From assembly GCA_041392765.1 (NCBI GenBank), contig JAWKLL010000022.1, forward strand, positions 1 to 64,000: 64,000 nucleotides of DNA. The letters run 5' to 3'. This document shows positions 56,148-64,000 of this stretch, one piece after another (positions within the stretch are counted from its first letter, which is position 1; each line of letters starts with the position of its first letter). This stretch comes from Lewinella sp041392765. Lineage in GTDB: Bacteria > Bacteroidota > Bacteroidia > Chitinophagales > Saprospiraceae. Under the pieces are notes generated by a model. The model was given only the letters and a program-made list of their open reading frames with translations. It was not told the origin of the DNA and searched no databases. Position numbers and translations under genes: made by a program.

Positions 56148-57596
56148 ATGGGACATGCAATAATAGGGCGAAAGCAAGAAATAGCTCTGTTGGATAGGGT
56201 AATGCAGGCGGAGCAGGCGGAGTTTGTAGCGGTGTATGGACGGCGGCGAGTAGGTAAAACATTTTTGATCTATGAATACTTTAAGGAGCATTTAGTCTTT
56301 TCCTTTTCGGGTTCTTATGAGCAGCCGATGCGTGTACAGTTGGGGCATTTCATGGCGGAGTATATGAGGGCGACGAAAGGGGACGGAGTTTACCACTCCC
56401 CTCGGAATTGGAATGAAGCGTTTTCGTATCTGACGGATTATCTGCACAAGATTGCAACTACCCAAAAAAACAAGGCTGTTGTGTTTATAGATGAGATGCC
56501 CTGGTTGGATAGCCCTCGTTCGGGATTTGTAGCGGCATTAGATTATTTTTGGAATCAACATGCCTCTAAAATGAAAAATGTGGTATTGGTGGCCTGTGGT
56601 TCAAAATCTTCATGGATTAAGCAAAAGTTGTTGAGGTCGAAAGGAGGCTTATACAATAGGGTAACAAAAAGAATAGAGCTAAAGCCTTTTAATTTGGGAG
56701 AAACTGCTGCCTATTGCGAGGCGAAGCGTTTAAAATTATCTCATTTTCAATTAGTTAGGCTTTATATGGTAATGGGGGGGATTCCGTTTTATTTGAATGA
56801 ATTAACGGAAGGTAAAAGTGTAGATCAACAAATTGATGCGATATGTTTTTCCAGCACTGGGCTGTTGTTTAGTGAGTTTGAACAAGTCTATCATTCCTTG
56901 TTCAAAAACGCCTCCCATCATCAGGCCATAGTAGAGGCATTGGCTCGCTCGCCCTACGGATTAACAAGGGGTAAGTTGGCCAAACAGTCTGGACTAAAAT
57001 ACGACGGCACTTTTAACCGAGCGTTGGAAGAACTCACAGATAGCGGATTTGTTATCAGCTACCGCCCTTTTCAAAAAAAGGTGAAGGAAACGATGTACAG
57101 GCTAACGGATATGTACTCTCTTTTTTACCTCCGTTTCATAAGAAGCAATAAGTCGGGCATGGAAAACACGTTCCAGCAAATAGCGTCTCATGCAGATTAC
57201 CAAGCTTGGTGTGGGTATGCGTATGAAAATATTTGTTTTTTGCATATTCCGCAAATTATCAAGGCAATGGGGTTGCAGGGTACTTTTACACAGGTGTCAT
57301 CTTGGTATCATCAAGGGAATGACGAAGTGCCAGGTGCCCAAATCGATATACTGATTGATAGGAAAGATGGCATGGTGAACTGTTGTGAGGTCAAATTTTC
57401 TCATCATGAATTTGTACTTACAAAAGACTACGCCGCTACTCTGCGCCGAAAAAGGAGTGCTTTTCAGCAGGTGACAGGAACGAAGAAAAGTGTGGTGACG
57501 ACCTTGGTCACGACCTGGCCCGCAGTGCGCAACGTGCATTATCAGGATGAGATTTACTCCGAAGTCACGCTGGAGGATTTGTTTGTAACGGTGTAG
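56148..57596 (+). CDS. AAA ATPase (ATPase_2) with C-terminal DUF234-like nuclease fold
   Basis: A 482-residue protein. N-terminal P-loop EFVAVYGRRRVGKTFLIYEY, Walker B KAVVFIDEMPWLD and sensor-like VVLVACGSKSSW mark an archaeal-type ATPase of the MNS/ATPase_2 group. A winged-helix segment (RSPYGLTRGKLAKQSGLKYD) follows. The C-terminal region (DVLIDRKDG-like IDILIDRKDGMVNCCEVKFS) has the D...E-V-K pattern of DUF234, a restriction-endonuclease fold. Its role is not known; related genes are often mobile or linked to toxins. The twin palindromes end 5 bases before the ATG. Confidence 0.85.
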   Translation: MGHAIIGRKQEIALLDRVMQAEQAEFVAVYGRRRVGKTFLIYEYFKEHLVFSFSGSYEQPMRVQLGHFMAEYMRATKGDGVYHSPRNWNEAFSYLTDYLHKIATTQKNKAVVFIDEMPWLDSPRSGFVAALDYFWNQHASKMKNVVLVACGSKSSWIKQKLLRSKGGLYNRVTKRIELKPFNLGETAAYCEAKRLKLSHFQLVRLYMVMGGIPFYLNELTEGKSVDQQIDAICFSSTGLLFSEFEQVYHSLFKNASHHQAIVEALARSPYGLTRGKLAKQSGLKYDGTFNRALEELTDSGFVISYRPFQKKVKETMYRLTDMYSLFYLRFIRSNKSGMENTFQQIASHADYQAWCGYAYENICFLHIPQIIKAMGLQGTFTQVSSWYHQGNDEVPGAQIDILIDRKDGMVNCCEVKFSHHEFVLTKDYAATLRRKRSAFQQVTGTKKSVVTTLVTTWPAVRNVHYQDEIYSEVTLEDLFVTV

Positions 57597-57715
57597 TGTA
57601 ATTACTAAGTGGACTTTTATGCTCTGTTTTTTTTGCCATACTCAAAGATAGAATTCCTATCGACCGATGGAAATTTTGCATTTTTTTAACATCCAACAAA
57701 GATACCCCTTTCCCC

Positions 57716-60070
57716 TTACCTAACCAATTCCGGAAACTGCGGCCAGTTGCCTTCGGGCAACGCCATGGGCGTTTGCCTGCCATCCCATTTAAATTCCGAG
57801 ATAAGGTCGTCTAAGATATAGAGTTGGACGGAGGTCAACTCATCCGCAGCAGGTATCATCCCCTCTGGGGGAGTGAGCAGTTGTGCGCCGGGTTGGAGCA
57901 CGGTGACGCTTTTCACGCCGCTGGACAAGACGTTGCCCCCGGATAATTTGCGTTTTTCCCACTTCATTTCCACCATAGCCGCCGAAGGTCTGTCTGAAAT
58001 CAGCATTAAGCCGGGGTGTTTGGCGTTGCCCACGGCGGTAGCTACCACAGGAGCATAGAGATTGGGCAGCTCTTTGAAAAACACTTTATGGCGGCCATAA
58101 TAGTCGATGGCTGACCAGGAAGGCCCTGGCCAACAATCGTTGAGTTGCCAGAAGGTGGTACCCATGCAGTATCCCCAGCGCATTCGATGCGCAAGGATTG
58201 CCCGCCGCATACCCTCGTACTGTACTTGCTGCGATTGTAGGACAAATGTCTCGAAATCTTTGGCGGGTTGGCCGTATTGCTCCACAAACTTGCCGATGAG
58301 GCCATTGCCTATATAGCTTTTTTGGTGGTGATCCATGACGGGGCTATCCAATGACCACTGGCTGCTATCGGCGAACGCGGCAATGGTAGCCATCTCCGGG
58401 AAAGACTGAAAACCATACTCGTTCATATAGCGGCCTACCTTGGTTTCATAACCAGAGAAGTCGTCGGGTCCATGCCACACGCCCCAATAGTGGAGGGTGC
58501 CATGCCCTCGGTCGGCAGGTTTTGTCCAAGATTTGGTGGGTGTTGTGTGGGAGTAGGGGCGCTGAGGATCTTCCTCTTGGAGTACCGAGGGAATCAATTC
58601 TTTGAAAAGGCGGTCGTAACTGCGTAGCATATCTTCCTCGTCCTTGCCTTGTATGTTGAACTGCCGCTGCCAGCCCCAATGATGCATGGCTAAAAAGACT
58701 TCGTTGTTGCCGCACCAAGTGATGATGGAGGGGTGGTTGCGCAATCGACGGATATTGTCCCGCAGTTCCGCATCTACATTGGTGAGGAAGTCTTGTGTGC
58801 CGGGATAGCCAGCACAGGCGAACATAAAATCTTGCCAGACCATCAACCCCAGCGAATCGCATTGGTCGTAGAAATGTTCGTCTTCATAGATGCCGCCACC
58901 CCAAACGCGGATGAGGTTCATGTGGGCATCGCGGGCTTCCACCAGCAGGGTTGTTTTTTGCTCGGGGGTGATGCGCGTCAGTATGGCATCTTGCGGTATA
59001 TAGGCACCTCCTTTGATGAAAACGGGCCTGCCGTTGATCTTGAAGAAAAAGCTGGTGCCGTAGGCATCGGGGCGTTCTACCAATTCTACGGTTCGCAGGC
59101 CAATTTTTCGGTAGAATCGATCTATGACCTCTCCATTGCGCTTTAGTTCGCAAACGATATGGTAGCGGTGGGGTTCTCCTTGTCCATTGGGCCACCAATA
59201 GCGGGGCTTGTCCATGCGGAAGTTCATTTTTATCCGGTTTTCGCCGGGTAGCAACTGCCTTTTGGCGTAATGCCAACGGTATTCCACATCCTTGATGACG
59301 AGTTCGTAGGTGGCAGTATCGGTTATGGCTACATGGATGTGAGCTTGCATATCCGCCTTCTCAGGGCTGAGGGTTTGCTGGTGTAGTTGCATATCGTTGA
59401 TGCGGGCGGAGGTCCAGCTTTCTAGATATACGGGTCGCCAGATACCGAGCGTAACCAATCGCAAGCCCCAGTCCCATCCGAATTGGAATTGGGCTTTGCG
59501 GGCAAAGTTGGCAGTTCGAGGGGTGCCGGTATCATTAGCCGCCGTTTTGTTGAGTGCGTACGGGAATTGTTCCACGATGGGGTTCAATACACTGGAAGGC
59601 GCATGGAGCACGACCTTCAAATGATTGCTGCCGGGGCGCAAAATACCATCAACAGGGATACGCCAAGTGCGGAACATATTGTCGGTCTTTGCTATCAGCG
59701 AGTCATTGAGCCAAATATCGGCATAAGTGTCCACGCCCTCCAATACCAAGTGGTGGTTTTGGTTGGTTACAGCATCGGGCATCGTCCATTCCTTTTCATA
59801 CACCCAGTCTTCCTCGCTTACCCATTGCACGTCGTTTTCATGGGTGCCGTAGTAGGGGTCGGGTATCAGTCCGCTGCGTATGAGTTCTTCTTGCACCGTT
59901 CCCGGAACGCTCACCAATAGAGGAGATGCTTGTTCAAAAGCAGCCGACCGGAGATGCCAGCCCTCGTGAAGATACATGCGATTTGTCTCCTGCCCCATAA
60001 GTGCGATATTGAAGAGCAAGATACCGTAGCATAAGCCTGCCCATTTTATTAAATGATTCTTTTTTCCCAT
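57716..60070 (-). CDS. Beta-mannosidase, GH2 family, exported
   Basis: A 784-residue protein with signal MGKKNHLIKWAGLCYGILLF. GH2 sugar-binding domain: VPGTVQEELIRSGLIPDPYY and DTYADIWLNDSLI. The immunoglobulin-like part has QFQFGWDWGLRLVTLGIWRP, typical of mannosidases. In the TIM barrel, WCGNNE (acid/base Glu near 455) and NEYGFQSFPEM (nucleophile Glu near 552) are present. It removes terminal beta-mannose in the periplasm. The end is somewhat short for the family (~840 usual), so the last Ig-like domain may be trimmed. Confidence 0.9.
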   Translation of the reverse strand: MGKKNHLIKWAGLCYGILLFNIALMGQETNRMYLHEGWHLRSAAFEQASPLLVSVPGTVQEELIRSGLIPDPYYGTHENDVQWVSEEDWVYEKEWTMPDAVTNQNHHLVLEGVDTYADIWLNDSLIAKTDNMFRTWRIPVDGILRPGSNHLKVVLHAPSSVLNPIVEQFPYALNKTAANDTGTPRTANFARKAQFQFGWDWGLRLVTLGIWRPVYLESWTSARINDMQLHQQTLSPEKADMQAHIHVAITDTATYELVIKDVEYRWHYAKRQLLPGENRIKMNFRMDKPRYWWPNGQGEPHRYHIVCELKRNGEVIDRFYRKIGLRTVELVERPDAYGTSFFFKINGRPVFIKGGAYIPQDAILTRITPEQKTTLLVEARDAHMNLIRVWGGGIYEDEHFYDQCDSLGLMVWQDFMFACAGYPGTQDFLTNVDAELRDNIRRLRNHPSIITWCGNNEVFLAMHHWGWQRQFNIQGKDEEDMLRSYDRLFKELIPSVLQEEDPQRPYSHTTPTKSWTKPADRGHGTLHYWGVWHGPDDFSGYETKVGRYMNEYGFQSFPEMATIAAFADSSQWSLDSPVMDHHQKSYIGNGLIGKFVEQYGQPAKDFETFVLQSQQVQYEGMRRAILAHRMRWGYCMGTTFWQLNDCWPGPSWSAIDYYGRHKVFFKELPNLYAPVVATAVGNAKHPGLMLISDRPSAAMVEMKWEKRKLSGGNVLSSGVKSVTVLQPGAQLLTPPEGMIPAADELTSVQLYILDDLISEFKWDGRQTPMALPEGNWPQFPELVR

Positions 60071-60209
60071 GCCGCAAAATACGTGGATTCAAGCCACAAA
60101 TACAACGTGAAAATAATGGCAAGTTGGATTTTGCACTCGAGTTGTTTGCGCAAAAGAGGCATTTGCGGCTATCCAACTAGTTTATAGATACGATCCTAGT
60201 GAAAAAAAG

Positions 60210-60217
60210 TATCTTTG
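60210..60217 (+). promoter_or_regulatory. Candidate -7 element for fabI
   Basis: TATCTTTG fits the Bacteroidota TAnnTTTG core and lies about 80 bases before the fabI ATG. No strong -33 TTG partner is visible, so confidence is limited. Confidence 0.4.
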
Positions 60218-60298
60218 CGTCTTGTATCCCCATACTATAGTAAAGGGGAGAGCGGCAAAATTCAGAGAAATTTACTATTCATCAAACGTTAATACAAT

Positions 60299-61102
60299 AT
60301 GGCAAATAATCTTTTAGCTGGCAAACGCGGCATCATTTCGGGTGCTTTGGACGACCAGTCTATCGCATGGAAAGTGGCAGAACGTTGCGCAGCGGAAGGT
60401 GCACAGATCGTACTAACCAATGCCCCTGTGGCCATGCGCTTTGGCGCTATTAATGAGCTGTCGGAGCGGCTAAATGCCCCTATCATTACCGCCGATGCCA
60501 CTAGTATGGAGGATTTGAATAACCTGGTAGCGCAAAGCCAGGAAACCATGGGAGGCAAATTGGATTTTGTACTCCACTCTATTGGTATGTCCGTGAATGT
60601 GCGAAAAAATAAGCCTTATACCGACCTCAACCACGAGTGGATGCAGAAGACTTTCGATGTGTCGGCTATTTCATTCCACAAGATGATGCAGGTGCTTTGG
60701 CAGCAAGATGCTATGAACGATTGGGGTTCTATTTTGGCCTTGTCTTATATTGCTGCGCAGCGCACCTTTCCTGATTATAGCGAGATGGCCGAGAGTAAAT
60801 CTTTGCTAGAGAGCTTCGCACGTAGTTTTGGTTATCACTTTGGCGAGCGCAACCACGTGCGCGTCAATACCATTAGCCAGTCGCCTACTATGACAACTGC
60901 GGGTAAGGGGGTCAAGGGCTTTACGGAATTTTTTGATTATGCTGATAAAATGTCGCCATTGGGCAATGCCTCAGCCGAAGCTTGCGCCGACTATTGCGTG
61001 ATGATGTTCAGTGATTTGAGCCGTTATGTCACCATGCAAAACCTCTACCATGATGGAGGATTTTCCAATATGGGTATGAACCCTAAGTTGCTGAACGGGT
61101 AA
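60299..61102 (+). CDS. fabI: Enoyl-ACP reductase FabI
   Basis: A 267-residue short-chain dehydrogenase: RGIISGALDDQSIAWKVAER (NADH site), LDFVLHSIGMSVNVRKNKPY, catalytic Y-x6-K-type segment PDYSEMAESKSLLESFARSF, and the typical end LYHDGGFSNMGMNPKLL. It catalyses the last reduction step of fatty-acid elongation and is the triclosan target class. SIGMS-V-N in place of P is a minor variation. A promoter-like TATCTTTG precedes it, and a terminator follows. Confidence 0.96.
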   Translation: MANNLLAGKRGIISGALDDQSIAWKVAERCAAEGAQIVLTNAPVAMRFGAINELSERLNAPIITADATSMEDLNNLVAQSQETMGGKLDFVLHSIGMSVNVRKNKPYTDLNHEWMQKTFDVSAISFHKMMQVLWQQDAMNDWGSILALSYIAAQRTFPDYSEMAESKSLLESFARSFGYHFGERNHVRVNTISQSPTMTTAGKGVKGFTEFFDYADKMSPLGNASAEACADYCVMMFSDLSRYVTMQNLYHDGGFSNMGMNPKLLNG

Positions 61103-61190
61103 AAACCCTGTTGGTTTACCCTGATTTTTAGGGAGTGGGATGGAATAATATGCTTTTCTTATGCTCACTTCCTAGCTTGCACAAAGTGGC

Positions 61191-61245
61191 GATAAAATAA
61201 GCTGTTCAATTTATGGTTCGCAAAAGTTGAACAGTTTATTTTATC
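61191..61245 (+). terminator. Intrinsic terminator after fabI
   Basis: GATAAAATAAGCTGTTCAA pairs with TTGAACAGTTTATTTTATC around a short loop. It resembles the hairpin at 20262-20308 in its GTTCAA/TTGAAC core. It separates fabI from capD (start 61289). Confidence 0.8.
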
Positions 61246-61288
61246 AGACTATAAGCTGTAAACAGCCAGTTGTACAGATCGATACCCT

Positions 61289-63202
61289 ATGAAATTTTCT
61301 GCTAAACATAATATTTTAGGAACGGGACCGGTAGCGGGTTATGTCACCAAGTTGTTGGTGCTGGCCTCCGACATGGTGTTTGCCTTGTTCTCTTTTACGT
61401 TTGCCCTGCTACTGACCGACCATTTCCAATGGGAGCGTATTAATTTGCTGACTACTTGGGCACCTATCGCATTGTTACTGCTGCGTGGGGTGGCATTTGT
61501 ATGGTTTAGAACATACTTGTTGATTATCCGCTATGTAGGGGAAAAGGACTACCTCAATGTGTTTTTAGCTATTTCCACTTCTTCTTTCCTCTTTTTGTTG
61601 TTAGTCTATTTTATTCCATCTTCTTTGGCGAGAGAAGACCTGTTGCCCATTGTTTTAGTTGACTACTTTATCTTACTTTTTCTATCTGGCGGCTTCCGTA
61701 TTCTGTTGCGATTGCTCTTTGATAAGCTTCGTATGCAGAGTGTTTCTCGCCTCAATACGGTTATTTTTGGTGCGGGGGAACTGGGTGCTATGATCGAGCG
61801 CGTGTTGAAACACAACACCAGCCACAACTACAAAGTGGTAGCCTATTTCGATGATAATGAACGGGTACACAAAAAATACCTGAATGGTATTCGCATCTTC
61901 AACCCAGGGAAATCATTTGCGGATATTATTCGCAAATTCAATATCAAATATGCTATCATCGGCATCAATGATCTACCGGAGGAAAGAAGGCTTCGTTTTA
62001 TTGAAAACTGTTTAGAAAACCAAGTACACGTACTAAAGGTACCCCCCACGGAGCGATGGCTCAACGATACCTTGCAAGTAGGGCAGTTAGTAGAAATCAA
62101 TTTTGAAGACTTGCTCAACCGTCCTCCCATTCAGTTGGATCAAAAAGGGATAGAAGCAGGCATTCGCGGCAAAGTAGTCATGGTGACGGGGTGTGCAGGC
62201 TCTATCGGTAGCGAGATTGTGCGCCAGTTGCTTCCCTACCAACCCAGTTTATTGATAGGCGTTGATCAGGCGGAAACACCGCTGCATGGTATCGGTCTGC
62301 AGCTGAAAGAAGCCGTAGAGCAGGGCGTATTCAAACCCATGATTGGCGATGTGAAAGATCGTGCTGTGATGCAGCAGTTTTTCGAGCAGTATCGTCCCGC
62401 TTATGTTTTTCATGCCGCAGCTTACAAGCACGTACCCATTATGGAGGCTTTCCCTTCGGAGGCCGTACGAACGAATGTGTATGGTACGATGAATATGGCC
62501 GATTTGGCGGTTTATTATGGTGTGAAGAAGTTCGTAATGATCTCCACGGACAAGGCTGTCAACCCCAGCAATATCATGGGTGCCTCCAAGCGGCTGGCTG
62601 AAATATACGTGCAGGCACTGAATGGAAGTACCCAAAATCAGCATACTCAGTTTATTACAACGCGGTTTGGCAATGTGCTAGGTTCCAACGGTTCGGTGAT
62701 TCCTATTTTTAAACGGCAGATTGAACAACGGCAACCCGTGACCGTTACCCATCCTGATGTGACTCGCTTTTTTATGACCATACCCGAAGCTTGCCAGTTG
62801 GTATTGGAAGCAGGGGCTATGGGCAACGGCGGTGAAATCTTTATTTTCGATATGGGCGAACCCGTCAAGATTGTTGATCTGGCTCGGAAGATGATACAGA
62901 TGGCGGGGCTAGTACCCGGGGAAGACGTGGAAATTCAGTTCACAGGGTTGCGACCTGGTGAAAAACTTTACGAGGAACTATTAGATGCCCATGAAGGGTT
63001 GATTCCTACTCATCATCCCAAAATCAAAAAGGCAGAGGTACGGGAAAACAGCTACGACGAGGTTTGCCAAAATTTCGAACACTTGATACAGTTAGCAGTG
63101 GAAGGAAAAGACACCATCGCTTTGGTAAAAGCCATGAAAGCCTTAGTGCCAGAAAGCCGGTTAGTAAAAAAACTCTTGCATTTGCTGCCTCGACTCTTCT
63201 GA
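61289..63202 (+). CDS. UDP-sugar 4,6-dehydratase, CapD/FlaA1/WbpM-like polysaccharide protein
   Basis: A 637-residue protein with four N-terminal membrane helices (about 17-130, e.g. LLVLASDMVFALFSFTFALL, FLFLLLVYFIPSSLA). A first Rossmann fold has VIFGAGELGAMIERVL. The catalytic dehydratase domain has VVMVTGCAGSIGSEIVRQLL, FHAAAYKHVPIMEAFPSEAV, STDKAVNPSNIMGASKR and GEKLYEELLDAHEGL. It converts UDP-GlcNAc to a 4-keto-6-deoxy sugar for surface polysaccharide. It is probably first in a glycan cluster that lies mostly outside the window. Confidence 0.94.
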   Translation: MKFSAKHNILGTGPVAGYVTKLLVLASDMVFALFSFTFALLLTDHFQWERINLLTTWAPIALLLLRGVAFVWFRTYLLIIRYVGEKDYLNVFLAISTSSFLFLLLVYFIPSSLAREDLLPIVLVDYFILLFLSGGFRILLRLLFDKLRMQSVSRLNTVIFGAGELGAMIERVLKHNTSHNYKVVAYFDDNERVHKKYLNGIRIFNPGKSFADIIRKFNIKYAIIGINDLPEERRLRFIENCLENQVHVLKVPPTERWLNDTLQVGQLVEINFEDLLNRPPIQLDQKGIEAGIRGKVVMVTGCAGSIGSEIVRQLLPYQPSLLIGVDQAETPLHGIGLQLKEAVEQGVFKPMIGDVKDRAVMQQFFEQYRPAYVFHAAAYKHVPIMEAFPSEAVRTNVYGTMNMADLAVYYGVKKFVMISTDKAVNPSNIMGASKRLAEIYVQALNGSTQNQHTQFITTRFGNVLGSNGSVIPIFKRQIEQRQPVTVTHPDVTRFFMTIPEACQLVLEAGAMGNGGEIFIFDMGEPVKIVDLARKMIQMAGLVPGEDVEIQFTGLRPGEKLYEELLDAHEGLIPTHHPKIKKAEVRENSYDEVCQNFEHLIQLAVEGKDTIALVKAMKALVPESRLVKKLLHLLPRLF

Positions 63203-63229
63203 AAACTGACGTAATCTCTTAATTATTCA

Positions 63230-63640
63230 TGCGCACAGGAATTAAAAACTTTACCTCGCCACCATTGGACGCTTGTTGCCCTCCGACTTGTTTGCTAAGC
63301 GGTTTCCGGTTAGCGAAAGGTGTTCTTTCATAGAAGTGGTAAAGGCTCTTAAAAACGAGCATGGCGAATGGGATTTCGCCGGGTGGTAAACTCAGCGGCC
63401 AGAAACGGTGACCGCTTGCTTGCAACGGGAGATAAAGGAAGAAACGGGTATTGACGTTACTGTGATGAACTTGCTGGAGACACTGCGTATCAACATCCGG
63501 GCAACCGCATTGGATGTATTGGTGGTATTATTCGCTTGTACCACAATGCATGGAACGGACGACCTGGGCTTACCGTCAAGAGAGTTTCCTCGATTCAAAG
63601 GCAACAGATGAATTAACCAGCCTGGTGATTCATCCTGTTT
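63230..63640 (+). pseudogene. NUDIX hydrolase gene, several frame breaks
   Basis: Segments of one NUDIX domain appear in several phases: VVKALKNEHGEWDF, GGKLS, then ETVTACLQREIKEETGIDVT (NUDIX box), NLLETLRINIRATALDVLVV and LFACTTMH. The beginning reads MRTGIKNFTSPP. At least four small indels or stops separate the pieces. NUDIX enzymes cleave nucleoside-diphosphate compounds; the substrate is not determinable. It may be a live gene with sequence errors, as elsewhere in the window. Confidence 0.65.
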
Positions 63641-63678
63641 GACTAGGCATATTGAACAATTGGCTAGTCAGCATACGA

Positions 63679-63960
63679 CCTCATGAGTACTGCCAAGAAA
63701 ATATTGATACAAGCGTATAAATTTCCCTGTGCAGGCCGTGAGTGTGCAGCGGATTTATCAGATGTACTATTTTTAGACGGCATTTTGATGAAGTATGGGT
63801 ACAGACATCCTCCAATGCTTCCTTCTTTTCCAAAGACCCTTCCTACCCTGCGATAAACGAACATTCACATTACGTGCCTACCAGCGATATGCGAACCCAA
63901 CGCGCTGCTAAAGGCAAATCTATCGCGTATTTAGAATCGCAGAGAAGGAAGACAAATTAA
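63679..63960 (+). other. Unassigned 3' stretch, possible decayed gene
   Basis: Two overlapping short frames (MSTAKKILIQAYKFPCAG and a later one ending KSIAYLESQRRKTN) run in different phases. No recognised motif is present. The window ends 40 bases after the last stop. It could be the tail of the NUDIX neighbour or an unrelated small gene with indels. Confidence 0.25.
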
Positions 63961-64000
63961 AATTGATCATTTCAAGGCATTATACCATTCCTACCCCTTG

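Overview
The window reads as a Bacteroidota chromosome segment, most likely a Saprospiria-type environmental bacterium (inference). Support comes from the TAnnTTTG promoter cores, lipoprotein signals, a CusA-type pump fused to its outer-membrane factor, a eukaryote-like class I ribonucleotide reductase (RNR), a CapD/FlaA1-type polysaccharide gene, SAM-I-controlled metY-metX, and fabI and rsmA of Bacteroidota type. No rRNA or tRNA gene was recognised. Housekeeping genes (mnmE, nrdB-nrdA, metY-metX, purU, glgA, rsmA, fabI, capD) alternate with accessory islands and a dense load of small repeats.

Layout. 1-1166: 5' part of mnmE, a GC-rich repeat and the dead tail of a tyrosine recombinase. 1186-10152: a heavy-metal resistance operon (DUF6660 protein, CusA-CusC fusion, CusB, MerT/GDCCVxC protein, P1B ATPase). 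10183-17777: an AT-rich accessory island of lipoproteins, two effector-associated-domain proteins and a metallopeptidase with a possible immunity lipoprotein; attC-like hairpins and two repeat families (RepA ~230 bp, RepB ~622 bp) separate them. 17826-20228: an EI24 membrane protein, then an ECF sigma factor with a TPR membrane partner. 20326-27324 (minus): a MacA/MacB/TolC-like exporter and a DUF4412 protein. 27466-33262: repeats, a DnaA-box cluster, a structured leader and nrdB-nrdA with an intein. 33383-42425: a second accessory island with a ~1,520-residue GHKL ATPase/DUF3883 protein, another attC-like hairpin, small unknown genes and a broken erythromycin-esterase gene. 42460-45235 (minus): metX and metY behind a SAM-I riboswitch. 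45342-53364: miniature palindromic elements, OsmC, purU, glgA, a coiled-coil membrane pair, a di-haem peroxidase and a glycosidase-like fold. 53407-64000: TPR protein, rsmA, AlkD-like gene, an AAA ATPase behind twin palindromes, beta-mannosidase, fabI, capD and a decayed NUDIX gene.

Many genes carry one-base (sometimes two-base) losses, often in homopolymers (cusA, the P1B ATPase, the DUF4412 gene, a permease gene, hlyD, nrdA, the GHKL/DUF3883 gene, purU, glgA, NUDIX). Because essential genes are hit and the broken frames join at full family length, I read most as sequence errors rather than decay, and I give full spans with the breaks noted. The most unusual items are the nrdA intein with glycine at +1, the hairpin-separated accessory genes, the two EAD-like proteins, the GHKL/DUF3883 protein, the twin palindromes before the AAA ATPase, and the MerT-GDCCVxC fusion.
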